Below, in pieces: positions 25,434 to 34,279 of a stretch of DNA of 38,609 nucleotides. The first letter of the stretch is position 1; each line of letters begins with the position of its first letter. The notes under the pieces are model-generated. The model was not told the DNA's origin, searched no databases, and worked only from the letters and a program-made list of their open reading frames with translations. Made by a program: the position numbers and the translations under genes. Where the stretch lies: positions 1 to 38,609 of the forward strand of contig JAUIMJ010000006.1 of NCBI GenBank assembly GCA_030433295.1, in the 5' to 3' direction. This DNA is from a bacterium (GTDB lineage Bacteria; Bdellovibrionota_C; UBA2361; SZUA-149).

Positions 25434-26129
25434 TTAGGGAGCTAGCAATTCGGGCAATTGCTCCAGAAACTTCGATATACCCCTGGTTGCAGTATCTTCT
25501 ATGAAACTCACATTCGAGGGCAGAGACATCGAGGGACGAACGGGGTCAATGACGCAGATCGGAACGCCTGGCCGGGAATAATGAAGCAGGCTGGCCGCCG
25601 GATACACCACCAGAGAGGTTCCGATGACCAACAGCAGATCAGCACGTTCAACTACTCGTATAGCCTCCTCCATCGCGGGAACAGACTCCCCAAACCAAAC
25701 GATGTGCGGTCGAAGCTGCCCACCGCTCGGACAGCAATCACCCAGGGCAATATCACCTCCATCGAGGTCGATTATATAATCGGCATCAAGCTCACTGCGT
25801 GCCAGACGTAACTCACCGTGGAGATGAAGCACCCGGGAGGAACCGCCCCGCTCATGCAAATCATCTACGTTCTGCGTAACAATGTGCACGTCGTAGTTCT
25901 TTTCGAGTCCCGCAAGCGCCGCATGCGCCGCATTGGGGCTGGCATCTTTGAGCGCTCTGCGGCGTTCATTATAAAATCGAAGAACGACTTCGGGATCGCG
26001 ACTCCACGCTTCCGGAGTGGCCACCTCCTGAACGGAATGTCCTTCCCAGAGGCCATCGTTATCACGAAATGTCTTGAGCCCACTCTCGGCACTGATTCCG
26101 GCACCGCTGAGCACGACGATTTTCTTCAC
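25434..26129 (-). CDS. cobB: Sir2-type NAD-dependent protein deacylase
   Basis: The 231-residue protein has the sirtuin NAD-binding motifs GAGISAESGLKTFR and TQNVDDLHERGG, the catalytic histidine in LHLHGE and the GTSLVVYPA motif. A YNERR segment supplies the Tyr and Arg that recognise succinyl or malonyl groups in class III (SIRT5/CobB-like) sirtuins, so desuccinylase activity is likely as well as deacetylation. The zinc site is degraded: the first Cys pair is absent and only a CCPSG remnant remains, as in several zinc-free bacterial sirtuins. The gene starts 30 bases after the GH63 stop codon on the same strand. Confidence 0.92.
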   Translation of the reverse strand: MKKIVVLSGAGISAESGLKTFRDNDGLWEGHSVQEVATPEAWSRDPEVVLRFYNERRRALKDASPNAAHAALAGLEKNYDVHIVTQNVDDLHERGGSSRVLHLHGELRLARSELDADYIIDLDGGDIALGDCCPSGGQLRPHIVWFGESVPAMEEAIRVVERADLLLVIGTSLVVYPAASLLHYSRPGVPICVIDPVRPSMSLPSNVSFIEDTATRGISKFLEQLPELLAP

Positions 26130-26159
26130 CGAACAGCTCCTTCCAAGGAAAGGCGTGGA

Positions 26160-28829
26160 TCATTCACTACTGGCTTCATGCGCACGATACTCTCTCAGGA
26201 TATTCATCACCAGGCCAGTCCATCCCGTCTGATGACTCGCCCCGAGCCCCCTTCCGGTATCACCGTGGAAGTGTTCATGAAAAAGATACAGGCCACTAAA
26301 GTGAGGATCTTTCGCGTGAAGTTCCGAGCTGGAAAGCGCAGGCATGACACCCGTATCGTCCAGTTTAAACAAGGACAGCAGACGCCGTCGAAGCTCCTTA
26401 GCAACGACAGAGAGGGGCACAAAGGTCCCACTTCCGACGGGAAACTCCACCGTGTATTCAGGCCCGAGCGCTTCGCTGTAGGTATCAATCGCTCTAATCA
26501 ACAAATAGTTCAGTGGAAACCAAACGGGGCCGCGCCAGTTTGAGTTACCACCAAACATATGGGTCAGAGACTCTCCTGCCTCATAGGCAACCGTCAAAAC
26601 CTCCTCGCTCAAGACGAAGGAATACGGATTGGCGTCGTGATACTTCGAAAGCGAGCGTATCCCAAATGGCGAGAGAAACTCTTCAGGATCGAGCATGCGG
26701 TGCAGGACTCGTCTAAGCTGATCACCGGACAACAAAGAAATCATGGCACCGCCCGGAGACTCCTCAAGACCAAGCTGCGCCAGAGAATCTGCCATTTCCG
26801 GCCTGTTTTTCAGCAACCAGCGGAAGCGCCGATGAAAATAAGGCAGATTGAAGAACGAAGATTGGGAAATAATGCTTACTGCAGCAAGGGGCATCAATCC
26901 GACAAGAGAACGAATTTTAAGTGGTTGCGGCCCGCCCTCCGGATCGAGAAGCATGTCATAGAAGAAACCATCTTCCTCATCCCAAAGCGAAAACTCGGTC
27001 TCTGAGCGACCCTTCATGGAGCGACCTACGCGAAAGAAGTGCTCCAAAAACTTCGAGGCCAAATCCTGATAACTCGGTCGAAACTTGGCGAGTTCAAGCG
27101 CCGTTTCAAGCATGGTCAAACAGTAGAGCGCCATCCAGCTTGTGGCATCTGCCTGTAGCAGGCTACCTCCGCCTGGCAAAGGTTTACTGCGGTCAAAGAC
27201 CCCGATGTTATCCAGTCCCAGGAAGCCACCTTCGAAGACGTTGCGCCCCGCGGCATCCCGTCTATTCACCCAGCAGGTGAAGTTGAGCAGAAGTTTATGA
27301 AAGATAGTCTCTAGAAAATAAAGATCCGGATGCCCGGTCTTTTCATAGTCGCGACGATAGAGTTCAAGCGCCGACCATGCATGCACCGGAGGATTAACAT
27401 CACCGAGTGACCATTCATACGCGGGCAACTCCCCGTTCGGGTGCATGTACCACTCACGCGTGAAGAGAACGAGCTGCTTCTTGGCAAAGTCCATATCGAT
27501 GGACCCGAGAGCAATACAGTGAAAGGCCAGGTCCCATGAGGCATACCAGGGAAACTCCCACTTGTCCGGCATGGAGATAACATCGGCATTACGCAGGTGC
27601 CCCCAATCCTGGTTGCGCGCGACCGGTGCGGTTCTCGGTTGCGATGGATCGCCCTTAAGCCACTGTCCGACATCGTAGTAAAAAAACTGCTTATTCCAGA
27701 GCATACCCGCGCTGGCCTGTCGATACATCAGCGCTTCCTCGTCGGTGAAGGTCTTTGTCTGCTCGGCATAAAACGCGTGCGCATCTGCTTCTCGTTCGGC
27801 AAGCACCTCTTCCGCATCGGCAAAGGGATCGCCAAGGCGCTTGGCAGACATTCGCAGTAAACCGTATTGGGTTGAGCGAGGCTGAAGCTCGAGGGAGCTC
27901 AACAAGGCTCCTTTCGTACCGCCGCCCGAACGACTCACCGCCGCATCCTCACCATCAACCAGAAATCGGTGAAATCCGTCTTTCAGATACTTTCGTCTGT
28001 TCTTAGTTCCGAAGCAGTACTGCAGGTTCGTTTCATTGTCCGTAATCAAGGCCTCTGCCTGCACCGACTGATACAACCAGTACGTACCGATGGCGGGATG
28101 CACCGCTCTCAGGCTGGCACCATATTTGGGATGCCTGTCACGTCGAAGAATCGGCTTCTTTTCCACATCTCCATCGGGTCCCTTCGGATACCCCCAAGAC
28201 CAGGTATTTCGAAACCAGAGCGTAGGAAGGACAGATATCTCAGCGGCACGTGAACTTCGGTTACTGATTGTGTAGCGAATAACGATGTCGTCGGGTGCGG
28301 CCTTGGCGTAGACTATGTCGATGTCAAAATAGTTTTTGTCATCGAACACTCCCGTGTCTTCAATTTCGTATTCCGGGGCTGCTTTTCCCGCTCGCTGATT
28401 CTTATCAACGAGTTCATTATAGGGGAATCGCTGGTGTGGATACTTGTAGAGATAACGCATGTAGCTATGCGTCGGTAAGCCATCGAGGTAGAAGTAGAGT
28501 TCCTTTACGTCCTCTCCGTGATTACCCTCCCAGGCACTGAGTCCAAACAGACGCTCTTTGAGAATCGGATCTTTTTTGTTCCAAAAACTGAATGCAAAAC
28601 AGAGATACTGACGATCGTCCGAGAAGCCGGCCAGCCCATCCTCCCCCCAGCGATACGCCCGCCGGGCGGCGTGGTCATGCGGGAAGTAGGTCCAGGGATC
28701 CTCAGAGGCACTGTAATCCTCGCGGACAGTTCCCCAGGAACGCTCGCTCAGATAGGGGCCCCACATACGCCATTTTTTACGTTTCCGCTTGGCGTCAAGG
28801 AGACGAAGAATTTCAGCATTGTGAGACAT
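26160..28829 (-). CDS. GH63-like glucosidase (MGH1-type)
   Basis: The 889-residue protein has no signal peptide and resembles bacterial family 63 glycoside hydrolases, related to mannosyl-oligosaccharide glucosidase. An N-terminal beta-rich domain (GPYLSERSWGTVREDYS) is followed by an (alpha/alpha)6 barrel with WYASWDLAFHCIALGSID and NWRGPVWFPLNYLLI motifs, where the two acidic catalytic residues are expected. Related enzymes cleave alpha-glucosides such as mannosylglycerate or glucosylglycerate derivatives; the substrate here is unknown. It is cytosolic and lies just upstream of the sirtuin gene, probably in one transcript. Confidence 0.85.
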   Translation of the reverse strand: MSHNAEILRLLDAKRKRKKWRMWGPYLSERSWGTVREDYSASEDPWTYFPHDHAARRAYRWGEDGLAGFSDDRQYLCFAFSFWNKKDPILKERLFGLSAWEGNHGEDVKELYFYLDGLPTHSYMRYLYKYPHQRFPYNELVDKNQRAGKAAPEYEIEDTGVFDDKNYFDIDIVYAKAAPDDIVIRYTISNRSSRAAEISVLPTLWFRNTWSWGYPKGPDGDVEKKPILRRDRHPKYGASLRAVHPAIGTYWLYQSVQAEALITDNETNLQYCFGTKNRRKYLKDGFHRFLVDGEDAAVSRSGGGTKGALLSSLELQPRSTQYGLLRMSAKRLGDPFADAEEVLAEREADAHAFYAEQTKTFTDEEALMYRQASAGMLWNKQFFYYDVGQWLKGDPSQPRTAPVARNQDWGHLRNADVISMPDKWEFPWYASWDLAFHCIALGSIDMDFAKKQLVLFTREWYMHPNGELPAYEWSLGDVNPPVHAWSALELYRRDYEKTGHPDLYFLETIFHKLLLNFTCWVNRRDAAGRNVFEGGFLGLDNIGVFDRSKPLPGGGSLLQADATSWMALYCLTMLETALELAKFRPSYQDLASKFLEHFFRVGRSMKGRSETEFSLWDEEDGFFYDMLLDPEGGPQPLKIRSLVGLMPLAAVSIISQSSFFNLPYFHRRFRWLLKNRPEMADSLAQLGLEESPGGAMISLLSGDQLRRVLHRMLDPEEFLSPFGIRSLSKYHDANPYSFVLSEEVLTVAYEAGESLTHMFGGNSNWRGPVWFPLNYLLIRAIDTYSEALGPEYTVEFPVGSGTFVPLSVVAKELRRRLLSLFKLDDTGVMPALSSSELHAKDPHFSGLYLFHEHFHGDTGRGLGASHQTGWTGLVMNILREYRAHEASSE

Positions 28830-29197
28830 ACAGCTCCGAAAACTAATGCAAAGTGAGTCTGGTTAGCAAGACGGGTGGCCCTCAGGAGCATTCCGTAAAA
28901 CCCCTTATTCTTTGAAGAACTTCCTTCAACTAGGGCAATCTCAAACAACCACAAAAAGAAGTGAAAGGCGATGGAAATCGCTAACGCGGGAGACCTGCAT
29001 CTCGCTCGGACCGCGGATTTGGGATACGGAATTTCTGTGGTAAAATCGCGACTCACTACGTTCTCTCACTCCTCCTATATGAATGAGTCGATTACTTTTT
29101 CACTCGTTTTAGATTTTCCCATTGTATCTACACAATGTTGATCTGCCAGAGACGTTCTCAGCAGCAAAGATCATCCCATGTATATTGAGGCCCCATT
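28830..29197. other. Divergent intergenic region
   Basis: This 368-bp gap separates the GH63 gene (-) from the tail-anchored protein gene (+). No gene is seen. A small inverted repeat, CATTGT/ACAATG, lies at 29120-29137, and a TATATT box about 20 bases before the plus-strand start could be a promoter -10 element. Confidence 0.4.
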
Positions 29198-29893
29198 ATG
29201 ACCGCGGACCAAGAAGTTGGACCCCCGAAGGCTTGCAGTTCTGACTCTGACGAGCCGGCGCCCGTGTCGCGAACACAACTCAACGACAGAGAGCTGGTGA
29301 TTGAAATGGCTCCCGTTGTCTTCGCGTACCTGGATGTATCAGGATTTCGCGATGACCCTACCGATGCCGGTGAGGATGTGCAGGGCTTCGATGCCGTCGC
29401 TTTGCACCTTCAACGTAACTTCGGACTTGCGGAAGCTGAGTCACAGAGCCTTGCGGAAAAATGCGTCGTCTGGACGATTCATATCGCCAGAAACAGTGCT
29501 ATGGAGAGCCGTCGAATTGGTGCCATACCCCATGGCAACATCCTCGACGAGTCTGCTCTCGGAATGGAGTTCGGCCTTCGTTTCCTCCAGCGCGTCGTTA
29601 TTCTGGAGGCCAACTACTCGCATCTCTTTGTTCAGGCCCGACCCCCACGGTCGCGGAGACAGCCAGTAGAGGTTCCGGCCCCTATCGCTCATCGAGCGCG
29701 CACCGAAGCACTGCCCGACGGACATCCTCGGCCGCAGCCTACGCATGTCCAGCAGCATTTTTCCCACTACGAACAGACCCACTATCACATCAACAATAAT
29801 CAGCCGCCGAGCTCCATGGTTGTGGTTGTCGTTGTCTGCCTGATTGCGGTGATTGGGTTTCTCGTACTTCTGTTCTTCGGTGTTCTCGACTAG
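29198..29893 (+). CDS. Unknown tail-anchored membrane protein
   Basis: The 231-residue protein is not recognised. The N-terminal 150 residues are soluble and mostly helical. A proline/histidine/glutamine-rich linker (about 150-205) then leads to one C-terminal membrane helix (about 208-227), leaving only a few residues beyond it. This is a tail-anchored layout with the body in the cytoplasm. A GAGG eight bases before the ATG supports the start. The following rhodanese gene lies 332 bases downstream on the same strand. No function can be assigned. Confidence 0.65.
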   Translation: MTADQEVGPPKACSSDSDEPAPVSRTQLNDRELVIEMAPVVFAYLDVSGFRDDPTDAGEDVQGFDAVALHLQRNFGLAEAESQSLAEKCVVWTIHIARNSAMESRRIGAIPHGNILDESALGMEFGLRFLQRVVILEANYSHLFVQARPPRSRRQPVEVPAPIAHRARTEALPDGHPRPQPTHVQQHFSHYEQTHYHINNNQPPSSMVVVVVVCLIAVIGFLVLLFFGVLD

Positions 29894-30225
29894 TGCAGTC
29901 TTCGGATAAACATTTGCGTTTGTATCCTGCGACTGCCCTAGTTTCTCTTTCCCGCACGGACTTGCGTCCGCGCTCTGAAGCATTTTTCGCTACGCTGCTT
30001 GAAAAATGCTGCAGTGCAACACCAAGAAGGACAGGGGTGGGTTGTATGAGGTTTGCACACGGTTTTGCGATCGCCTCATTCACCCCATTCATCCCATTCA
30101 TCCCCAGGCAATTCGACACGGTCAATCGCCCGTTTGCCGACGCTTGTCCCCTCTATCAGGAGATTCTATACTCCCCGTGGCACCCAGACCGCCTCAGACT
30201 ACCAAGAAAGAACGGTATCGGAACG
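29894..30225. other. Intergenic region with palindrome and 9-bp tandem repeats
   Basis: This gap keeps an open frame joined to the rhodanese gene, but its translation looks non-natural. It holds an inverted repeat AGCATTTTTC/GAAAAATGCT near 29979-30010 and about three copies of an ATTCATCCC-like unit near 30078-30105. Confidence 0.5.
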
Positions 30226-30765
30226 ATGCTCGCGAGAATCTGCGTATTTATTGCCTCCCTCATGTTACTGATCGCCTGTGCCTGGCACTTTGGCTTTCTT
30301 CGATCCTTTGTCTGGAAGGTAGTGAACTATCAAATTCAATCGGAGTTTCCTTCGGTGGAACAAATCTCAATCGATGAATTCGAGAAGATGTCGGAAACGG
30401 ACTATCTTCTCGTCGATACCCGGAGCAGTCGTGAATATACTACAAGCCATTTAAGAGGCGCTATCAACAGCACTATCCCGGACGCAATCCTGAGAGAGGC
30501 GGCCAAACAGGGCAAGAGCACTGTCGTGCTCTATTGCTCGGTGGGGTATCGCAGCGCAGTTGTCGCAAAAAAGCTTCAGGATCGCCTGGCCGAAGGCACA
30601 GGCAGTGAGCAAGCGGCTATTTATAATCTCAAGGGTTCCATATTTGAGTGGGCAAACCGGGGAAAAGCGACCTTCAAAAACGGAGAGGAAGTGAATATAA
30701 TCGACCCGTACGACATGCTCTGGGGGCAACTCCTTGAAGATACCGTGCAGCGTGTGGAGCGCTAA
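30226..30765 (+). CDS. Membrane-anchored rhodanese-domain protein
   Basis: From the ATG at 30226 the protein has 179 residues: an N-terminal membrane helix (about 4-22) and a single rhodanese domain. The domain shows ISIDEF, LLVDTRSSREYTTSHLRGAINS and the active-site loop LYCSVGYRSAVVAKKL, whose cysteine would carry the persulfide. Rhodanese proteins transfer sulfur or act in redox or thiol signalling; the partner is unknown. The open frame continues upstream to a GTG at 29893, but that 111-codon extension covers palindromic and tandemly repeated DNA and is unlikely to be coding. The domain probably faces the periplasm or the cytoplasm depending on helix orientation. Confidence 0.8.
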   Translation: MLARICVFIASLMLLIACAWHFGFLRSFVWKVVNYQIQSEFPSVEQISIDEFEKMSETDYLLVDTRSSREYTTSHLRGAINSTIPDAILREAAKQGKSTVVLYCSVGYRSAVVAKKLQDRLAEGTGSEQAAIYNLKGSIFEWANRGKATFKNGEEVNIIDPYDMLWGQLLEDTVQRVER

Positions 30766-30861
30766 GGTCTCAGCTCCCGGCTAACATGGGAATGGGCTGC
30801 GTTATTGAACAGATGTTTCGGCTTAGCGGGCTGCCTGCCTGAACACGCAGGAGAGGCAAAC

Positions 30862-30886
30862 AGACAAGACAAGACAAGACAAGACA
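30862..30886 (+). repeat. Pentanucleotide tandem repeat upstream of lpxK
   Basis: Five exact copies of AGACA run from 30862 to 30886, followed by a partial unit. They end just before a GGAAGAG sequence that resembles a ribosome binding site for lpxK. Pentanucleotide repeats are prone to copy-number change, which would alter frame or spacing. Confidence 0.85.
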
Positions 30887-30994
30887 AGAGGAAGAGCTAT
30901 CAATCTCAAAAATCTCGAGGGATTTCTATCGGACGAAAAACCTCGGCTTTCAACACTTCTACTGCGCCCGTTTTCTCTCCTCTACGGGCTCCTG

Positions 30995-32062
30995 ATGCGC
31001 CTGAGAAACGCCGCGTTTGATCTTGGCCTTTTGCGCGAGTACGACTGCCCGGTTCCCGTAATCTGTGTTGGTAATGTAACCGCTGGTGGCAGTGGGAAAA
31101 GCCCTCTCGCGCACATGCTTGCCGAAGAGTTACTCCGACGCGGTTCAAAACCCGTGATTCTCTCGCGCGGATACGGAGGAAAGCTTCCTGGCCCGCATAT
31201 TGTGACCTCAGCGGATACCGCAGAAGCGGTGGGTGACGAATCTCTAATGCATCGCGTCTTGCTGGATCGTGTTTCTCCCGAAGGGGGCGCTTCGGTCGTC
31301 ATCGCCAAAAGGCGAGCGGTCGGTGCTCGCTTTATCGCTGAAAGTAATCTTGGAGATGTGATAATTCTCGATGATGGCTTCCAGCATCGCTGGCTCGCTC
31401 GAGACCTTAACCTTTTGCTCCTCGACGACAGTAATGCAACGCGAAGAAATCTCTGGAGGAACGGCAAGCTGCTTCCGGAAGGTCGCTTACGCGAGTCTCT
31501 TTCCAGCGCATTGCGACGCACCGATGCCGTAGTACTCGTGCAACGAGGCACTATCACGCAAACAACTACATCAACAGACTGCAAGGATATCTTTGTCGGA
31601 AAAAAGCATCAGCCTGTGCCCTGTTTTGAACTCTCTCTTTCGCCATCACACTTCAGCGACCTGTTCAGCGAAGAGGAAGTTTCCCTCGATTCTTTTGCGA
31701 CACAAAGGGGAGTCGCCGTTACGGCGATCGCGTATCCCGAGAGTTTCTTTGGTCTGCTTGAAGAATGCGGCATTCTGCTGGAGCAGAAACACAGTTTCCT
31801 CGACCACCATCTTTTTTCCTGGCAGGACTGGGAGTCCATCCGCGGACAGGCCAACTCCGATTGCGGGCTGATATTTACAACCGCAAAGGACGCGGTAAAA
31901 GTGAAACCCTTTGTCAAAGAAAGCGGCACTGTTTTTGTTTTAAACCTGAAACCACGGATATCAAATCCGGCGGAACCACGTGAAAAAACCAGCCAAAACA
32001 GTGTTCCGGACGGAAAAGCTGCCTTTTTCTCGCTGATAGAAAAAAAATTGGGCTCTTCTTAG
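30995..32062 (+). CDS. lpxK: Tetraacyldisaccharide 4'-kinase
   Basis: LpxK phosphorylates the lipid A precursor at the inner face of the inner membrane. The P-loop GNVTAGGSGKS lies near residue 26 of this frame, followed by SRGYGG, DESLM and the DDGFQHRWLARD motif typical of the family. The ATG at 30995 gives 355 residues but omits the usual N-terminal membrane-associating helix. That segment is present upstream in the same frame (residues reading LLLRPFSLLYGLLMRLRN), with no ATG, GTG or TTG before it. An ATC at 30899, eight bases after GGAAGAG, could be a rare start. Functional lpxK implies lipid A and an LPS outer membrane. Confidence 0.9.
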   Translation: MRLRNAAFDLGLLREYDCPVPVICVGNVTAGGSGKSPLAHMLAEELLRRGSKPVILSRGYGGKLPGPHIVTSADTAEAVGDESLMHRVLLDRVSPEGGASVVIAKRRAVGARFIAESNLGDVIILDDGFQHRWLARDLNLLLLDDSNATRRNLWRNGKLLPEGRLRESLSSALRRTDAVVLVQRGTITQTTTSTDCKDIFVGKKHQPVPCFELSLSPSHFSDLFSEEEVSLDSFATQRGVAVTAIAYPESFFGLLEECGILLEQKHSFLDHHLFSWQDWESIRGQANSDCGLIFTTAKDAVKVKPFVKESGTVFVLNLKPRISNPAEPREKTSQNSVPDGKAAFFSLIEKKLGSS

Positions 32063-32175
32063 GATTCTCGGGCATCTCTTGCTACCATAACAACCATGAG
32101 CTGAATAAAACTGCCCACGAAGGAATCCTCCCTCGAGGCATATTGGCCCAGGCCAGCAGGAGTGATTATCAGACC

Positions 32176-32589
32176 ATGTTTTTTAAAACATCGATTCATC
32201 AATCATCGGCGAGGCAAAGCAAAAGAAATGCTACACTCTGCGTACTGCTTAGCAGCATGCTCCTATTTTCTGCCTGCGGGCCCAGCGGACCGACGATAGT
32301 CACCTCTCCCGAAGCTACTCAGGATGACCACCAGGTTCGTCTTCGATGGTTTCCTTCCGAGAAAGCCCGAGGATATCGACTTAGCATAAAGAGCAGCGGC
32401 AATATTGCCGTACAAAACCTCGAGATGGTCCCCAAAGGATGCACACATGAGGGTGTGGAGGGATACACTTCCGGACTCTGTGTACTGGATGTTGCCCTGC
32501 CAACTGCCTCGGATACCTATCGCTTGACTCTTACCGCCGTAAACGAGCATGGTGAGAGTATCGGCACGGTTATGCGTGTCACTAAGTAA
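32176..32589 (+). CDS. Small lipoprotein with fibronectin-III-like domain
   Basis: From the ATG at 32176 the protein has 137 residues. A basic N-terminus leads to a hydrophobic stretch and lipobox FSAC, so it should be lipidated at the cysteine. The mature 100 residues read as beta strands with a VRLRWFPSEKARGYRLSI pattern typical of fibronectin type III-like folds, and contain two more cysteines that could form a disulfide. A TTG at 32143 would add 11 residues. No function is known. It lies between lpxK and the SpmA-SpmB gene on the same strand with short gaps. Confidence 0.72.
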   Translation: MFFKTSIHQSSARQSKRNATLCVLLSSMLLFSACGPSGPTIVTSPEATQDDHQVRLRWFPSEKARGYRLSIKSSGNIAVQNLEMVPKGCTHEGVEGYTSGLCVLDVALPTASDTYRLTLTAVNEHGESIGTVMRVTK

Positions 32590-32612
32590 GAGCACGCTTC
32601 CCGAGCCCAGAC

Positions 32613-34199
32613 ATGTCAGCTTCTTCGGTCAAAAAACCTCAGTCGTCTAGTGCGATAAATATCGTTTTCGTTCTCTTCATTGGCGGTGCAATCTCCTTTG
32701 CTGCCTTCACCGGTCGAATGCAGGAAGTCACAGCCGCCAGCTTTGACAGTGCAAAAACTGCGGTGAACATCGCAATTGGCCTCGTAGGAATAATGGCCCT
32801 TTGGCTTGGCCTTGTGCGAGTGCTTGAAGCAGGCGGCCTCATGTTTGGTATCGCCCGTCTACTGCGTCCGCTTATGTGCAGATTGTTCCCGGACGTACCT
32901 GCCACACATCCCGCGATGGGAGCGATGATCCTCAACATATCTGCCAACATGCTCGGTCTGGGCAACGCGGCGACGCCCTTTGGCATCAAAGCGATGGTTG
33001 AACTGGAAAAGTTAAACCCCTTAAAAGGCACCGCAACAAACGCAATGTGTTTGTTTCTCGCGATTAATACCTCAAGCGTGGCTCTTCTGCCTCTGGGAGT
33101 GATCGGTGTGCGAGCAGCAGCCGGGGCAAGCGATCCGGCGGCCATCTGGGCTCCCACCTTTATTGCAACGACGCTGTCCACCATCGTCGGAATTGTAGTC
33201 GCGATAACACTGGGTGCATTTGACAGCAGATATCGGAGGGAAGCCGCCGCCGCCAGCTCGGAAAAAGAAGCTGCGGGCACCGAGGAAGAAAAGCCGGATG
33301 AACAAACAGCAAATACCACGCAATACGCAGACCTCGTCATGGAGCTGCAAGCTCCGTGGAAAGGAACGAGCTGGGTACTGCGAGGTATCATCGCCCTCAT
33401 AGCAGGCTATTTCTTTGTACCTCTTTACTGGTTGTACGAACTGCCATCGCTCGTGCAGATCCCAGAAGCGCAACATCTTATCATGCTGGCGCTTGGTGTT
33501 TTCTCTTCCTACATGATCGGCAGCTACCTCCTTGAGAGAATATTCCCATCAGCCCACGCCCTTCACCGAGAGGTGGGATGGTTATTTATATTTCTCTTTT
33601 GGCTCGGGTTTATAAGGACCGCACGCATACCCTTCATCACCTCTTCTGAAGCATGGTGGCTCTTCTTGAAGCAGGAAGCCCTGTCTCACTGGCTGATGCC
33701 CTATCTGATGCTGCTCATCGTATTCTATGGTCTCTGCCGTGGGGTAAAAATGTATGAGGCTGTCACAGACGGCGCCAAACAGGGATTCGAAATTGCCGTG
33801 CGTATCATTCCCTTTCTCGTCGCAATACTGGTCGCCGTGGGGATGTTTCGTGCCTCAGGGGCGATGGGTGAACTGGAGCTTTTGCTCTCCCCATATACCG
33901 ACAAGATAGGAATGACGGCAGACACCTTACCCATGGCAATGCTGCGCCCTCTCTCAGGTACCGGAGCCTTTGCGATAATGAGTGAGATCATCGGTCAGAA
34001 TCCCGACTCCTACAGTTCCTTCCTCGCTTCGACCATGATGGGTAGTACGGAGACTACCTTCTACGTACTGGCAGTGTATTTTGGCGCGGTAGGTGTTCTT
34101 CGCTTGCGACACGCCCTGATTGCTGCAATATGTGCAGACCTGGTCGGCATACTAGCTGCCTGCTGGGCTGCCAAGATGTTCTACACACCTGTTTTGTGA
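32613..34199 (+). CDS. Fused SpmA-SpmB-like nucleoside-recognition (Gate) membrane protein
   Basis: The 528-residue protein joins two units that are separate genes in Bacillus. Residues 1-200 match SpmA, with a first helix, LNISANMLGLGNAATPFGIKAM and TNAMCLFLAINTSS. Residues about 340-528 match SpmB, with YEAVTDGAKQGFEIAVRIIPFLVAI, LPMAMLRPLSGTGA and MMGSTETTFYVLAVYFG. A charged cytoplasmic linker and extra helices lie between. Both halves contain a Gate domain shared with nucleoside transporters. In spore formers SpmA/B aid core dehydration; in Gram-negative bacteria the role is unknown and transport is likely. It starts 24 bases after the lipoprotein gene. Confidence 0.9.
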   Translation: MSASSVKKPQSSSAINIVFVLFIGGAISFAAFTGRMQEVTAASFDSAKTAVNIAIGLVGIMALWLGLVRVLEAGGLMFGIARLLRPLMCRLFPDVPATHPAMGAMILNISANMLGLGNAATPFGIKAMVELEKLNPLKGTATNAMCLFLAINTSSVALLPLGVIGVRAAAGASDPAAIWAPTFIATTLSTIVGIVVAITLGAFDSRYRREAAAASSEKEAAGTEEEKPDEQTANTTQYADLVMELQAPWKGTSWVLRGIIALIAGYFFVPLYWLYELPSLVQIPEAQHLIMLALGVFSSYMIGSYLLERIFPSAHALHREVGWLFIFLFWLGFIRTARIPFITSSEAWWLFLKQEALSHWLMPYLMLLIVFYGLCRGVKMYEAVTDGAKQGFEIAVRIIPFLVAILVAVGMFRASGAMGELELLLSPYTDKIGMTADTLPMAMLRPLSGTGAFAIMSEIIGQNPDSYSSFLASTMMGSTETTFYVLAVYFGAVGVLRLRHALIAAICADLVGILAACWAAKMFYTPVL

Positions 34200-34279
34200 C
34201 CCCATCCGGGCGTAGAAGAAAACGTATCGACACCTGGATCTGTGTTCATACGAGAAGAAATGATTCTGAGGAGATACTA

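Noticed and set aside
25818-26543. 241-codon plus-strand frame across the sirtuin/GH63 junction
   Set aside because: It overlaps two well-supported genes on the other strand and has a very basic, featureless translation.
29441-29983. 180-codon minus-strand frame opposite the tail-anchored protein
   Set aside because: The plus frame has a good ribosome binding site and a membrane helix; the minus frame has neither.
32639-33400. 253-codon minus-strand frame inside the SpmA-SpmB gene
   Set aside because: Shadow of a strongly conserved membrane protein; no independent motif or binding site.
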